In this document: piece after piece, positions 35,732-48,150 of the stretch | Position numbering within the stretch: the stretch's first letter is position 1 | Layout: every line of letters starts with the position of its first letter | Assembly (NCBI RefSeq): GCF_026914265.1 | Contig: NC_069124.1 | Span: 56,511,589-56,575,588 of the forward strand | Reading direction: 5' to 3' | Length of the DNA: 64,000 nt | Source: Mya arenaria | Taxonomy: Eukaryota > Mollusca > Bivalvia > Myida > Myidae | Made by a program: the position numbers and the translations under genes | The notes under the pieces: generated by a model | Seen by the model: only the letters and a program-made list of their open reading frames with translations | What the model was told of the DNA's origin: nothing | Databases searched by the model: none

Positions 35732-38070
35732 ATTTTCTTTCATGATTTTTGTTGATGTTGTTGTTGAAAGCAGACATTGAAAAAGAAGTGTAGATCGCTT
35801 TACAGAAGGTCGCCGGCAATGTACGTGGACCAAAAACACATAGATGGACTTTCTCAATAACTAATACAGTAATTGACGCTTTCTGATATTCTTATTTAAG
35901 TATTTTTAAGAGTTTTCATCATTACGTATTAGATTTGGAAGGCCAACAATTGAAACGTTTCAAATTTTCATTTTTCTTTTAGTGTCGGAAAGTTTTGCAA
36001 GGATTAAACATTTTTCCCTGGTTACATGTTTTGGTGTGTTAATGTGCTGGGAAGACTTTATATATTGTATTGTAATTCATTTGCATCCAAATAAAGAAGT
36101 TTTTTTACCAAAAAAAATCCAGTCCACCCAATCAACAGTGGTTTAGTTCTTTTGGGTAAAACCTTTTTGAAATAAGAAATACATAGACAAAAAAGTGACT
36201 AAAATCACTTCTTGATAATAAAAAAAGACATTTTCCTTTTAGAATGAAAGCAATACCATAAAGCAACAGGACATTGTTTTTGGATAGTGCAAACTATTTG
36301 ACATCTTAAACAATTCGCAATCGTTAAATATTTCTGTGCTTGAATGCAAACTCAAAATCTATTTATCTCTCCTTTCGTAAAATTTGTCTAGCTCTCAAAT
36401 ACACCAATACATGTCAAAGTTGTAAAACCATATTCAATAAAAATAGCAAATATACATAGAACATAGATGACATGTCACATTGCATCCTGCTCTATGTAAA
36501 GCATCCAAGACTTTAATATTCAAAAGAACTAGCCATTTATTAAGGTTTAACATGCCATCTTCGTTGAAGATATGCGCAAAACAATAACATCTCTGAACCT
36601 AAGAAACATAGAAATATATTATACACTTTGTTCTTTCGTTATATTTATGTTGCATTGTGGCGATTTCTTAAAGACAGTGCAAAAAAACTCAACAAAGTGC
36701 ATCGACACTATGGCATTTTGAAATGATTGTTTTAAAGAAAACATATGCTGGCCTGGAGCATGGACTATAAAAAGTGTTTGCATAGGTGTTGTTGTTTTGG
36801 TCACATGTCTATATAGCTACACTCAGTTGTCATTGTAAACCCTTATGATTGAGTAGAATATTGTATTTCTGTATAATGGGTTTCTTTTGTTTTCGCCTCT
36901 ACAACAACTCCCGTATCGACACGGTAACGAGACGGCGTGAAGCGCGCGCTACAAAAACTTGGGTTGTGGACGCAGTACTTATTATGTATAAGAAATAAAA
37001 TCTGAATATTATGTCCGAGAATTAGACAATTTTATTGATGAACAAAATAGAACAGAACATGTTTTTTTTATCCACGTAAACTACATAGTTTCTTGTGACA
37101 TATGAATACATTAAAACAAGTCAAGCTACAAGACATAATGTACTAGCACATAGTAAGGATGCATCTTATATAGAATATATAAGTCTAAACAATTTCACAA
37201 GGTAAAGGATGTAAAGCATGTTCACTTTACCAATTTTATTGATGTATAGCGTGTTTAGTTTAAAACATGGTAAATAGTAACATAATGAAAATAGTAGTAT
37301 AAATCTTAGATAAAATCTCTCAAATGCATTACATGAAATGAACGTGCCATTGAAGCTTTATATATGCATTAACTTAACATAAAACATTTCAGATTTATTT
37401 TCTGATGACAGTTACTGTACAAATTTGAACATATTATGACGTTGTCAATAGTAACGCTTTACATATTTCTCTCTAATTTGTAGATAAAAATGACAAATAA
37501 AGATAAAATGGAATTTATCTTCAAAAACATTCGAAGTACAAATCTGGCATACACGCAAACATATTTCTATTCTTTGGCCATACCTTCCTGTATGGACTCT
37601 TAGACTATGAGCAGACACGCGTAGTTTTGCAACTCTTATATGTCTTGAAAATATATTTTCTAAGTACGGTTCAATATCAAGTCAACTTTTGACATGGACA
37701 TATACAGTCTGTACACCATTGTCATTCATTCCGTCGTGCCATTATTGCAAAAATTCATCAATCAATTGATCTTTCTTAAAACAATGGAATTAAAACATTA
37801 GCATCTACATTGGCAACATCTTCATAAACTTCTAAAAATCCATTGATTAAGTGTGTGACAAAAATGAATGACGTCCAAATGGTTATGGAGCTTGAAATTC
37901 TTGTAATTTTCATAAAAGAGCCTTATTTCTGTAGAGTGTTTTTACAAGTCTTCTTAAATTACAAATACGCTCGTGGACGGAGCTATACAACGTCTTAATA
38001 TGTAAAAATTAAAGTAAAAAGTTAAAATTCCAGCCGCAAAGATATTTACTGATTATTTATGGTTCGTGAC

Positions 38071-38571
38071 TCAAAAATCGACGTAAAATAGTGTTACGTT
38101 TTTGAACTTTTGAACATCAATGTATTCGACAAACGTGTCAATTATTTTCACAAACAGGACTTGTATTGACCGACTGACATTTCTCTTTCTTGTGAATGCA
38201 TATAAATATGGACAGCTTTGATTTATTGAAATGTCCTTCCAGAATAATACAGTCGAGCTGGCCGATGCTTCGGACGGCCTTGACACAAAGATTTCGGTCT
38301 TGCTGGCATGCATAGACTCAATACACCTGATGATTTGGCTTGCAGCACAAATAATTCTAACATTCATTGGATAGGCAGTCATTTTTAGATAAAATTGTGT
38401 CATTTTCGACACTGGTATGCCAGCCAGTGAATATAAGACTATCTGGTGGACAACTGCCCTAAATTGCCATATTTGGATTAAACATATTTCACTGAGCAAA
38501 AATAAACAACATTTCACTACAGATACAAAGTTCAGGAAGAGAACGGTAGAAATAAACTTATATAGTTTCAT
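38071..38571 (-). other. 166-codon open frame, unrecognised
   Basis: Long for this base composition, with cysteine- and hydrophobic-rich segments near the N-terminus, but no motif or splice context I recognise. It may be chance or a decayed gene. Confidence 0.2.
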
Positions 38572-38927
38572 CTCCTGGTATGATCAATTACCATTGACAA
38601 TTAAGGCAGGTATTACTAATGAAGGTATTATCATACAAGCTCATATTAAATAATGTTTTAAACACAGATGATTTGATGTAAGACATCAAAGGCAAATACC
38701 TATATTTTAGAATCAAGTGTATCTTAAGGAATTGATTAAACGTATTTAAGAAGAATATAGTACGAGGGAAATATGCAGAAGAAAGAAGAAGAGGGGCATC
38801 TTAAAAGATGTGTGAGTGTTAGTTGGTGATGTGATCACGTGATCCCAGCGTGACCCTGGAAGGTGAGCGCTGCTTGGCTGATGGCAGACCCTTGGCTGGA
38901 TACCCAGTGGACCCACAGATGCAGGTA

Positions 38928-39272
38928 TCAGACCAATACCAGCACCACAACCATGAAGACGTAGAATAAACTTACCAGATTTCCGTCCACATGGACGGTG
39001 AGTTTTTGATCTCGTAACCATTGTATTACGCCGATATATATTATCGGCACTAAAACGAATATTGGTAAAGACGATAACTGTTCAAACAATTTTGACATAA
39101 GCTGAAACGTACAGAGTAGTTCAATCAGGGTGTCATCACCATATGACATAGAACGGAAGGTTACCTCTATCGGAGATTGAACAGTAATGAGCAGTAATGA
39201 ACATAGGTTGTCTTTGTCCATTAAAGAGGGGACACATGATAAGAAAGTGGTATGATGTCTACTGACATCCAC
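38928..39272 (-). other. Membrane-like open frame, unrecognised
   Basis: The minus-strand frame has two strongly hydrophobic spans (LPIFVLVPIIYIGVIQWL and LVSLFYVFMVVVLVLV) separated by a polar loop. It could be part of a divergent multi-pass protein such as a gustatory-receptor-like gene. There is no full exon set. Confidence 0.2.
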
Positions 39273-41464
39273 ACCGACAAAATGGCGAGAGAAAAATATT
39301 TTAAATATAGAGATGATAAACTACAATCCTTGCGTAGGCGAGTATACAGAACATGTAGCCGACGTTTCCAATACTAGAACATTCTAGGCGATTTAGCTTA
39401 TCCAAATAGAGGTATGATTTAAAACCAGCAACAGTGTTGTGTTAACAGTCTTTGCCTCAACTGGAACACAACTCATGTAGAAGGAAGGAAGGAATTCATT
39501 TACAAAGATGTGTGGGTTCGGAAACTGGATATGTTGGATTAATTTCTAAGAGACCTTAGTGAAACTTGCCTAACTGTCTAGGGAACTAAAATCAACAGAT
39601 ATTCTTGCGTATAACCATTTTTTAATTTATAAAATAGAAGAAATTTGTGTTTCTCTCGTCTTGTATTTTAACTATGCCAATCAGATTCGATTTGAAGCAA
39701 GCTCAGAAAAAACAGACGGTATAACCAATAAGTATACTTACACATTTATTTTGTATGTTGGCCAGTTCGTCGTCTTCATTTTGTGTATAATTATGCCAGA
39801 TAACATCTGCATATTCTAAGAATTACCACCAGAGACCGTCAAGTCGATAACGAAGACGTTTTATTATACTATATCTGGAGAAGGCTTCATCTTTGATGTA
39901 GCAACATGAGCATGCCAACTGCACTCATCACTCAGAAAAATACTTAGATGTCTGTGAGATTCAACAAAAGGTATAGCTGTGTTAAACGTATACACTGGTG
40001 GATGAATGTATTTTTCAAGTCCGAGATATGACCATTGATTCCGATTTTGCAGGATTGAACTTAATTTGTCATATTTGAAAGCAAATTTGTCCTAGAGATG
40101 CCCCACCCCTGATGCAACAGCCATTATCTGGGTCCAGAATGCAGTTGAGGTGGATGTTTTGAAGCATTGCAGTGTAATAAGGCGACATGACATTTCTTTG
40201 AAGAAGACTGAAAATCTTCATCTAATTCATGTTTGCATAGCAATAAAACCCATTTCTAGCGTTTTCCACCCGCGACACCATATATAAACATGTAAGACTT
40301 CGATCTTAAAATACTATTTTAAGGTTTTATCAAGTTATATGCATTTTAAAGTGTTTTTTCTATAAACGAATATATGAATAACCCAGGATATAACCCCCTT
40401 CTCTATATGAGTATCGAATATCTTATTTACTACCAGAATCCTGGTCCTGTAGTCATGCTTTAAACAGAGACTCGGACAAGTAAGATCTTTACTTTGTTTG
40501 GTATAACAAGAGAAAAGATGGGAAATCAGTATCTGTCACTAATAATCTAGTATACAATAAGGAACATATATTTTGTTAAAAATTACAATGTTGATATTCA
40601 AAATATTTAAGAATTCAGTTTTCTGAGTCTGAAACTAAGACTCAAGACATCTGTAAATACGACCCTAGCATAACTTTCGATGTTCTTAAGGTGCTACGGC
40701 TGGTATTTACATACTCTGACTGTCAGGGCAGCGGTATACCTGTTCTTGAACTGTCTTTATTTCAGCGGTAATTGTTGTTTATGTATTTTCCCTCGGTAAC
40801 TCAACTGTCTGGAAGATAGCAATATTATACATTAATGTGAATTTTATGTTCCGTTTTAAAATAATTAACCAGCAGCTTCTAAGAATAATCGGCAATATAT
40901 CAATTTACTTGTTTTAATATTTTTATATTTTTATTTTGTTCGACCTCCTAGTCTGTGTAATGAATGATACAATCTTTATGAGGTTGCTTGAACACATAGT
41001 TTTAAAGATGCACTCTTATTCCCAATAAGCGGTACCACAATTAATACAATTTATTTAATTTACCAAAAAGGATCAATACATATCGAACTCTTATGAAGGA
41101 TACCGTGTTTAATTCGAAAGAAAGGTACAGAAAACACGATATTTCTACCTTATAAGATGATCATTGATCTCCGTAAATCTTTTAGGACCCACCAGTCATT
41201 TAATGTTTGTGCGTTCTCATTACTTGATATTTTCCTTGAATGCATTATTTATTAAGTCGTTAAAGGTGTATCACTCGAACTCTATGTTCGATTAATAAAT
41301 TGATTATAAATACGAGTATCATTTTAAACATTTGATTTTACATGTCGGGTAGCTGTCTTTTTAACGACCATGCCCAGTGTCCAGTGTGTGTATACCACGT
41401 GATAAAATGCTTCATAAATGCTGCGTTGGAAGCCAACATTTTGTTTCGAATAAAGACTTTAAAC

Positions 41465-41758
41465 AAAGATAACTTCACTATTACTTCACTATTTTAAATG
41501 AAACGCCCCCGCCGTCGGTCTTTTACCAGAGTTTGATAGAGTGTTAAGTTTCTTAAAACACTAGACAAACCTTTTCACAAAACGGCCATCTGGCGGAGCA
41601 CTGTCAAAACATTATTTGGGAAACAGGTTTGTCGAAGTGTTTGATGAAACTAATCACCTTATTAAACTCCGGTAATAAAACGAAGGCAGTGCTCTTTAAG
41701 CGGCATAGACTGCCATTTGTTTCATTTAAAATAGCGTGGTAAAAGAAAAGTTATCTTT
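41465..41758. mobile_element. MITE with AAAGATAACTT ends
   Basis: AAAGATAACTTCACTATTAC and the following CTATTTTAAATGAAAC at the left are complementary to GTTTCATTTAAAATAG and AAAGTTATCTTT-type sequence at the right. The ends are about 40 bp, 294 bp overall. Confidence 0.65.
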
Positions 41759-42824
41759 GATGTAAGCCTTCATTTTAAACAAAAATTTGCCTTCCGACGT
41801 AGGATCTATGACGCAATTTATCACGTGATATACACACACAGATGTCATGAGTTGACTCTGCTCCTCCGGGACCGAATTTATTCGTTGGCAGGTGATGACT
41901 AATCTTGTCGTTGTATACTGGAAGTAAGTTAATCCGTTGTATTATTTGCTTAACTTTAGTTTCAATTGTCTTCAAGTTAATGCTAGCTTCGAATGGGCTT
42001 ATATTTTTGTCTTCAAACATTGCCTGAGGCCTACAGACTTTAGTATCGCAAATCGAAATCAAGTATTGTCAGATATATTTTTGTTGAAATAGCTCAACAT
42101 CGTTCGTCGTTTTTTGAATGTTTAGTATCATTATTTGTTCCGGCAACTCGGCAGTCTATTTCCACAATTCGTTTGTCATGCCAGTTGGACACACATTCCC
42201 TGATGTTCATGTCCATTGTTGGGTAGACTCAACAGACTAGTCCTATGTGCTTTATCGAGGTTGGTCGATTTTTACTTTCTGAATGTCCAATAACTTTTGT
42301 CATTCCAGCTCAAAATTAAATCTCGTTTGTCGAGTAAGCTGGACATTCATATTAAAAAAATGAGTATTATCGACACTTTCTGATTATTGAATGTCGCTGC
42401 AAGCTGGACATTCATATAACATAATTTATATTACAAGTGTGTACAATTATTTTATGATGAACAAAATATTTCGTTCTTGGGTCTTTGAGGTCACGCATAC
42501 ATTTTGTGTTATGTATGAATGCTCTTGGTTATCCGTTATCGAAGTTGATACTTTCTTGAACCAGCACTAGATTGTTTCCTACGTTCCACGCATTTATAAT
42601 ATCACGTGCGTTGCTTTACCGTCATTAAGTTGTAAGATATCGTTTTCATACAATTATATGGTTTCTTTTATGAAATATTTCATTTCAATACTGATAAAGC
42701 CGTGGTTTGGAAATATACAGGAAATAATCAATAAGAAACAAATTATACAACATTTTATATTTTGCAAAAATGTACTCCTGTAATACAAGGCATGGTCAAC
42801 GAAATGACAAATGTATAAATGAAC

Positions 42825-42945
42825 TACAGCCACAATGTAGATTTCGGAAAAAGAGATAAGAGACTCCTACTTTGGACATTTGTAACACCACTGGTAGGAG
42901 CGACAGTGGCTGCTGTGTTGTACAGTTGATACCTGCCCATGCATT
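42825..42945 (+). pseudogene. Broken paralogue of receptor exon 1 (TM4 end)
   Basis: The plus frame reads LLLWTFVTPLVGATVAAVLY, a stop, then YLPMHC before a GTGAGT donor. It aligns with LFLWTFGAPLVGATVAVAF of the receptor at 33570, including the position of the donor. Only about 40 codons survive and there is an in-frame stop. It lies 7.1 kb downstream of the intact gene in the same orientation, so a former tandem duplicate is likely. Confidence 0.75.
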
Positions 42946-43097
42946 GTGAGTGTAATGAATAAGCTGTGTTTGTTTTATTTCAGAAGCTGTAGATGTTTTC
43001 ACCTTAAGGTTTGTGTGATCATTGAAGAAGAAAACCGACTTGCAGAATGTTTCGTCAGATATAAAATTTTATGTTGGTGTTGTGATATAATAATTCG

Positions 43098-43834
43098 TAG
43101 TGTTTGAAAATCGGACTCCATTTGCTATCGATAATCGAATCGAATCGGACCAAGCATTTCGATTTACTATCGGATAATAATCGAAAGTTCGTACGTGTGA
43201 CACTATGGTCATGCATTTTGCAACAGTAAGTAAATTTCCATAACCTTTTTCTGTCTTTAATAACATAACAACACAATACATACTTGATAGTTGCACATCA
43301 ATTGCAAAATGATGTACATCGCATCCAGTAAGTTATCTTAACATTTTATCTATTTAAAAGCATATTCAATATTTGTGAACCAGCTTAACATTCAATACCC
43401 TGTTATATTGAACATTTCATTAGAATATCTTAATTCATAAAACGTTCACAAAAAAGTAAAATTAGTTTCTTACAAACGATACCAAAACAGGTTTCAAATA
43501 CAGAATGCATCGAGCCGGGATCCCCGATATTTGCAGATAAGACCTGACCCCCTACATCATAGAGACAGGTTATTGAAAAAGGCAAAAGCAAATGTGTTCA
43601 CATTCACCGCATTAATGTAAGAGAGTAACCTCCCTTGTTAAAATGAACTCAACAAGAATCTACCGGAAAGTAAAAAACGACATTTACTCGACTTTTACTA
43701 CAAAACAAAAAAAATACGTAGTTACCGGAAGTAACATTAGCGACATCGATTTTGGACAACCACTATCGATTGTCGCCGACATAGCATCGTCAGCGACGAT
43801 TTATCGATTGTACTCGATAATCGTTTCATCACTA
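43098..43834. mobile_element. hAT-type non-autonomous element, copy 1
   Basis: Starts TAGTGTTTGAAAATCGGACT and ends CGTTTCATCACTA. The 8 bp flanks are ATAATTCG and ATAAATCG, an 8 bp target duplication with one change. Both ends are rich in ATCGATAATCGA motifs. Length (737 bp) and ends match the copy at 50631-51339. Confidence 0.8.
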
Positions 43835-44938
43835 ATAAATCGTATGTTTATAATTAATATTAATTTTATTTAAGCCGCTCGTTGGCATACTCAAAGTATA
43901 ATAGTTAAAGACCAACTGCAAGATTTGTGATACTATTCCACCGATGGTATAGGATCTGTTTCGTTGGGGGCGTTATAGACCTCAGAATGCAATGTAAGTG
44001 ACGATTTCTTTTTTAAACTAGAACTGGCGATTAGGTTAAAATGGCTCTAACCTTGGTAAACAACGGCCAGATCCTGAAAATTTACTGTAATGTATTTATA
44101 ACAGAACGGGTACATGGGGATATGACCCGATGGTTTTTAAATTTCTAGAACTCTAGTTGTGAGCGGCCAGACGTAATTCAACAAAATCATTTATAGTTTA
44201 AGAAATGGTTACAATTTGTTTTTGTCCGTCTTTTTCGTAATAAACCTCTTAAAATGAAAATTATACTTTATTAAAAGATAACTATATTAGGTCTTACACT
44301 CCAGGTGAATTTGTGGTCACCAAGCCGGACAAGTGGGTTTCTTCCGGGTACTCCGGTTTCCCCTAGAACACAAGTCCGCACTCCAGCGTAACATCGTGCC
44401 AATGAGAGTGATTGTTATGGCTTGATACACTACCGTTGTAAAATAAATAAATTCAAATTAATCCTCATACATTCAAACTGTATAATAAAAATATAATGAA
44501 ATACTGAAGAGGCATGTTAAGTGGTTATTTGGGTCAAATAAATTATGATAAAAGCAACATTAACTCCCCTAGATAGCGTTATACAAATAAAGTATCTTGC
44601 TTGTTTCAAAACGCAAATTGTTAAATATATCTCAAACGTTTTAGAGACAGCGTCGAAATTCGCAAGAATGCAACTGTATACCTTATGAGCACATGTGGTA
44701 ATAAGTAACCTGAACAGAGAAGGCGAGCATGCAAAAGTACATTATTCTACAAGCTCCATAGTCGTGTTGGACCCCGATGCAGTTCCCACCGAGTGAGTCT
44801 ACACACATCGCATCTGAAGTGCTAAAAATAGCGGCACCGCAGTAGAAAAACGCTCACAAAGTATACCTTTGTCGCCGTTAAAAAGAAGCTGTAATCTAAG
44901 ATACACTTCCATTGATCTGTATACTAGGCACAAATAGC

Positions 44939-45199
44939 TTAAAGGGACTGTACACCAGATTGGCACCCAAAAAGTTTTTTTATGTAGCTAATCTCAGGAC
45001 AATTATTTAAGAAAATGTTTTACTCTTTGATATCATAATTGTAAAAAAATACCAAAATGTAAACAAAAGAATTAATTGTAAACTATGTGGTACTTCAGTT
45101 AGTAAGTTTCAATGCATTGTGCGCATCAATACCAAGTTTATGTCAGTTTTCGACAAAAAAAATGTCGCTATTTCATTATACGGAGTACAGCCCCTTTAA
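44939..45199. mobile_element. TTAAAGGGACTGT MITE, copy 2
   Basis: TTAAAGGGACTGTACACCAG to ACAGCCCCTTTAA, sharing the interior GTACTTCAGTTAGTAAGTTT with copy 1. Confidence 0.75.
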
Positions 45200-45325
45200 C
45201 ACTGATGGAGTCTGCTTAACACTACATTAACGCGTTCTTGAACGCTAAGTAAGGCATTGTACACTTTAAAGAGAGGTAATAAAGAATCCTAACGGGTTTC
45301 CCCATTACATCTCATGTCAGTCTGG

Positions 45326-45770
45326 TGTTTAGGTTCTTAGATCAATAAACATCATATTCCAATGGCAAGACTTTGGGCAGACGGCTCTAATCTCGGCCTC
45401 AAAAACGTTGAAATCGTCTGGCAGGGATACGGTATAATGTTCCTTAAAAATGAATTTGTGTTCCCTAAACATCAACCTTGTCGTACATTTCGTGGCTAAT
45501 GATCTAGGTCGGGTAAACACTTTCGATATAATGTACGCGCCTGATAAACTGATACGATTTTCGTTTTGTCGTGAAAGCCATTGAATTCTAGCTTTGCTGG
45601 AGTTACATTAGAATCTGGTGGCCATTATTTAAAACACTCAGAGCTTAAAGTTTTTATACCCCGTTTTTACTCCAAGGACGGGGTTCATCTGACCAATCTA
45701 GACTCAGACTTGCTTTTATATGAAAATTCAGCAGCTTTGTACGAAATCATACACCTTGACTCGCCTGTTT
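45326..45770 (+). pseudogene. Decayed SGNH-hydrolase-like domain from a recombinase-type element
   Basis: Plus-strand frames read, in order: INIIFQWQDFG; HFVANDLGRVNTFDIMYAPD; KLIRF; then SSFAGVTLESGGHYLKHSEL and FYSKDGVHLTNLDSDLL followed by ALYEII. The HxxxNDLG block and the final DGVHLTxxG-like block are the conserved Asn and Asp-His blocks of SGNH folds. This arrangement is familiar from C-terminal domains linked to tyrosine-recombinase elements in fish and molluscs (from memory). Frameshifts and stops separate the pieces. Confidence 0.55.
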
Positions 45771-46069
45771 GATTTTCAATGTGTGAAGTATTTAATACGT
45801 TACCAAATTCTTGCATGGCTACACTAACCTTAAGTTGTCTTTTTCAATGCACGGCCTCTTTTGGCATATCGACAATCCGAAGGTATTTTTGGATGCGATC
45901 TGGGATCTAATAACGGCCCTAGGTAAACCTTTTCGGCGATGGATCCCTATGAGTTACACATTCATGAAATTGGGCTTCGATACGTCAAAATCTTCCATAT
46001 AATTAGGAAACCGCCTCTCCAAGTCCGATACCGCTGATAACCAGAGTCCGCTTCGGACAGTTATTCTGA

Positions 46070-46203
46070 AAATTCGTGACTTTGTGAACATTCGTGACTT
46101 TGTGAACATTCGTAAAGTTGTGAACATTCGTGACTTTGCGAATGTGACTTTGTGAACATTCGTGACGTTGTGAACATTCGTGACTTTGTGAACATTCGTG
46201 ACA
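46070..46203. repeat. 18 bp tandem repeat, about seven units
   Basis: Unit GTGACTTTGTGAACATTC with several substitutions and one shortened unit. The repetitive SQSHEC frame on the minus strand is a by-product. Confidence 0.9.
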
Positions 46204-46453
46204 GGTATGATATGTTTGGCCGAGGTACGGCCCCGTTTTCCACTGTCATTACAAAGCTGTGCATTATTCTGCCAAAAACATTTAGTTGAATAACATTAAT
46301 ATATATATATACATTATATTTTTTTTCGTACAAAATAAGTTTGTGTAGCTTTTATCTTTAACCAATAAAAGTATTTTGATTATTGAAGATTATATTATAA
46401 ATACATGTTGTGGTGTTACGTTAACCGTCTTGCTTCCTACAGTGTTCATAGTT

Positions 46454-46769
46454 ATGCACCAGTCAATTGTAACCACGGCCCCCCAAGGTCCGGGGGTAAA
46501 CCGGGGATAGCCGAGGAAATGGGCCGTGTTTTTACCTTCCCGGTGGCCCCGCAGTGCCGGGTAAATGCGGTGGTTTTGTATTCGCGCCAAATATAGCGGG
46601 GAATGTGCCTTACTTAGGGTCCCTGTGGTGCGGAGGCATTTGGCGGGGATTTTACCATCAGTTCGTTCCCAAAGGACTGGGGTTTGACCCGGGCTGGGCT
46701 GGACCGAAAGTCAAAGTCCCCGGTCTTCCCCGGACCTGGAGGGGCCGTGGTTACAATTGACTGGTGCAT
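46454..46769 (+). mobile_element. GC-rich ATGCACCAG MITE, copy 3
   Basis: ATGCACCAGTCAATTGTAAC to ACAATTGACTGGTGCAT, 316 bp, the best preserved copy. Confidence 0.85.
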
Positions 46770-47540
46770 TATCATCTAGAAACCTTATTTGAAGCCGTTG
46801 GTCAAATCACAGTAACCTTATCAAAAAGGTGAAAAATTGCCGTTTGAATATTAAAAACATTGTTACCATTTTTATCATGAAAACGCAAGTTTTTTTTTCG
46901 AATTGCTAATTTGAACGCAATATGTTACTTACACAAACACTTTAGTTCCCATTTATTTTTGTAATTTGATTGTTTTTGTTTCGACGACAGGGGCATCTTC
47001 AAACATTACATAGATCTACGTGACGTGCTTACATGAACAAAACACATCGTTAGAAAGAACAATTACATTTGTTGATAAATACATTAGAGTTGTGTGATCA
47101 CTGGTTATAAAAACGCCCTTGGATGGCGAATAACCATAACATGCCAATCGACGTAAAACATATCCATCCTCCACTGTAATGGATTTCAATTAGAATTTAA
47201 TTTTAAAGAGTCATGCAATAAACATAGATACTCGTATATACCTTATTACTTATTTGATTCAAGTCGCAAACAGACACTCCCATGATATATTTCCAGTACA
47301 GAGTACCAACAAAGTGTACGTAAAGAGTGCATGTTATACTTAATTAACATCATACAATAGGGCGTAAGTGGCATTATTCATGCAGCGCACTGGTACATGA
47401 TTTAATAAATGAGGTACGTTTGAGCAAATGCAATGAACAATAGCTTTTCTGTTTTGTACACAATCATTGATTTTAGATTTAGCCATAATTAGGTAGAGCT
47501 GCTCTATATGGGAAACGTTAGTTGATAAAGTACTGAAGTA

Positions 47541-47549
47541 TTTAATCAT
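47541..47549 (+). repeat. Target site duplication of the MULE, left
   Basis: TTTAATCAT, identical to 52599-52607. Confidence 0.85.
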
Positions 47550-48150
47550 GGTTTCCGGACAATTCGGCACCAAACGAATTCGGCATACATACCTTTTCGG
47601 CACTAAGATAATTCGGCACCGCCAATTCGGCACCATCCGACTGGATACCAATATAATTCGGCACCGTTTTATTTATTTTTTTGCTCTTGTATTTAAGCAT
47701 TAAGGGTTTAAATGTTTTTCAAAGAAAAATAATCATTCCCCGAAATATTTATTAAGCAACATTATTTTTTATTTTGTTTTCAATTCTTATTTCTGTATTC
47801 ATTTTTATTGATATACCGTACCGTTTTCTAAATTTTAAGAACTGGTACAAATACTTTAAGCATTTAAATCCGTTTTTTTTTTGTTATACTGAATTCAAAA
47901 GGAATGATCGAGATAACAAACAATACACGTGACATAATAAAAATGTTAACATTAAAACTTTATGATGAAACGTTCGTTGTTAAAAAAAAACTTAAAAAAA
48001 ACCATATGAAAGTATTTTGCAAAAATGAAAATAAGATGCTATGGTATAATACCAAATTTAATATGATTTTTATAAAAATGAACTCGTTAAAGTCGATTTT
48101 TAACGTAAATTCATTTACACGGAAAGGAATATAATTATTATTTAAACTTA

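Larger units (their letters stand above)
35732..42824. other. Long stretch downstream of the receptor gene
   Basis: Mostly AT-rich DNA with no gene I can support. Weak candidates are listed separately (minus-strand frames at 38.1-39.3 kb and a MITE at 41.5 kb). A poly-C run at about 35347-35359 lies inside receptor intron 2, just before this stretch. Confidence 0.35.
42946..45325. other. Repeat-dominated stretch
   Basis: Contains a hAT-type element, a TTAA MITE and, near 44330-44400, GTGGGTTTCTTCCGGGTACTC, a block familiar from dispersed marine-animal repeats. No gene recognised. Confidence 0.4.

Noticed and set aside
35531..35857. Minus-strand 108-codon frame
   Set aside because: It is antisense to the receptor exon 3, which has in-phase splice continuity.
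46061..46333. SQSHEC-repeat protein on the minus strand
   Set aside because: By-product of the 18 bp tandem repeat.
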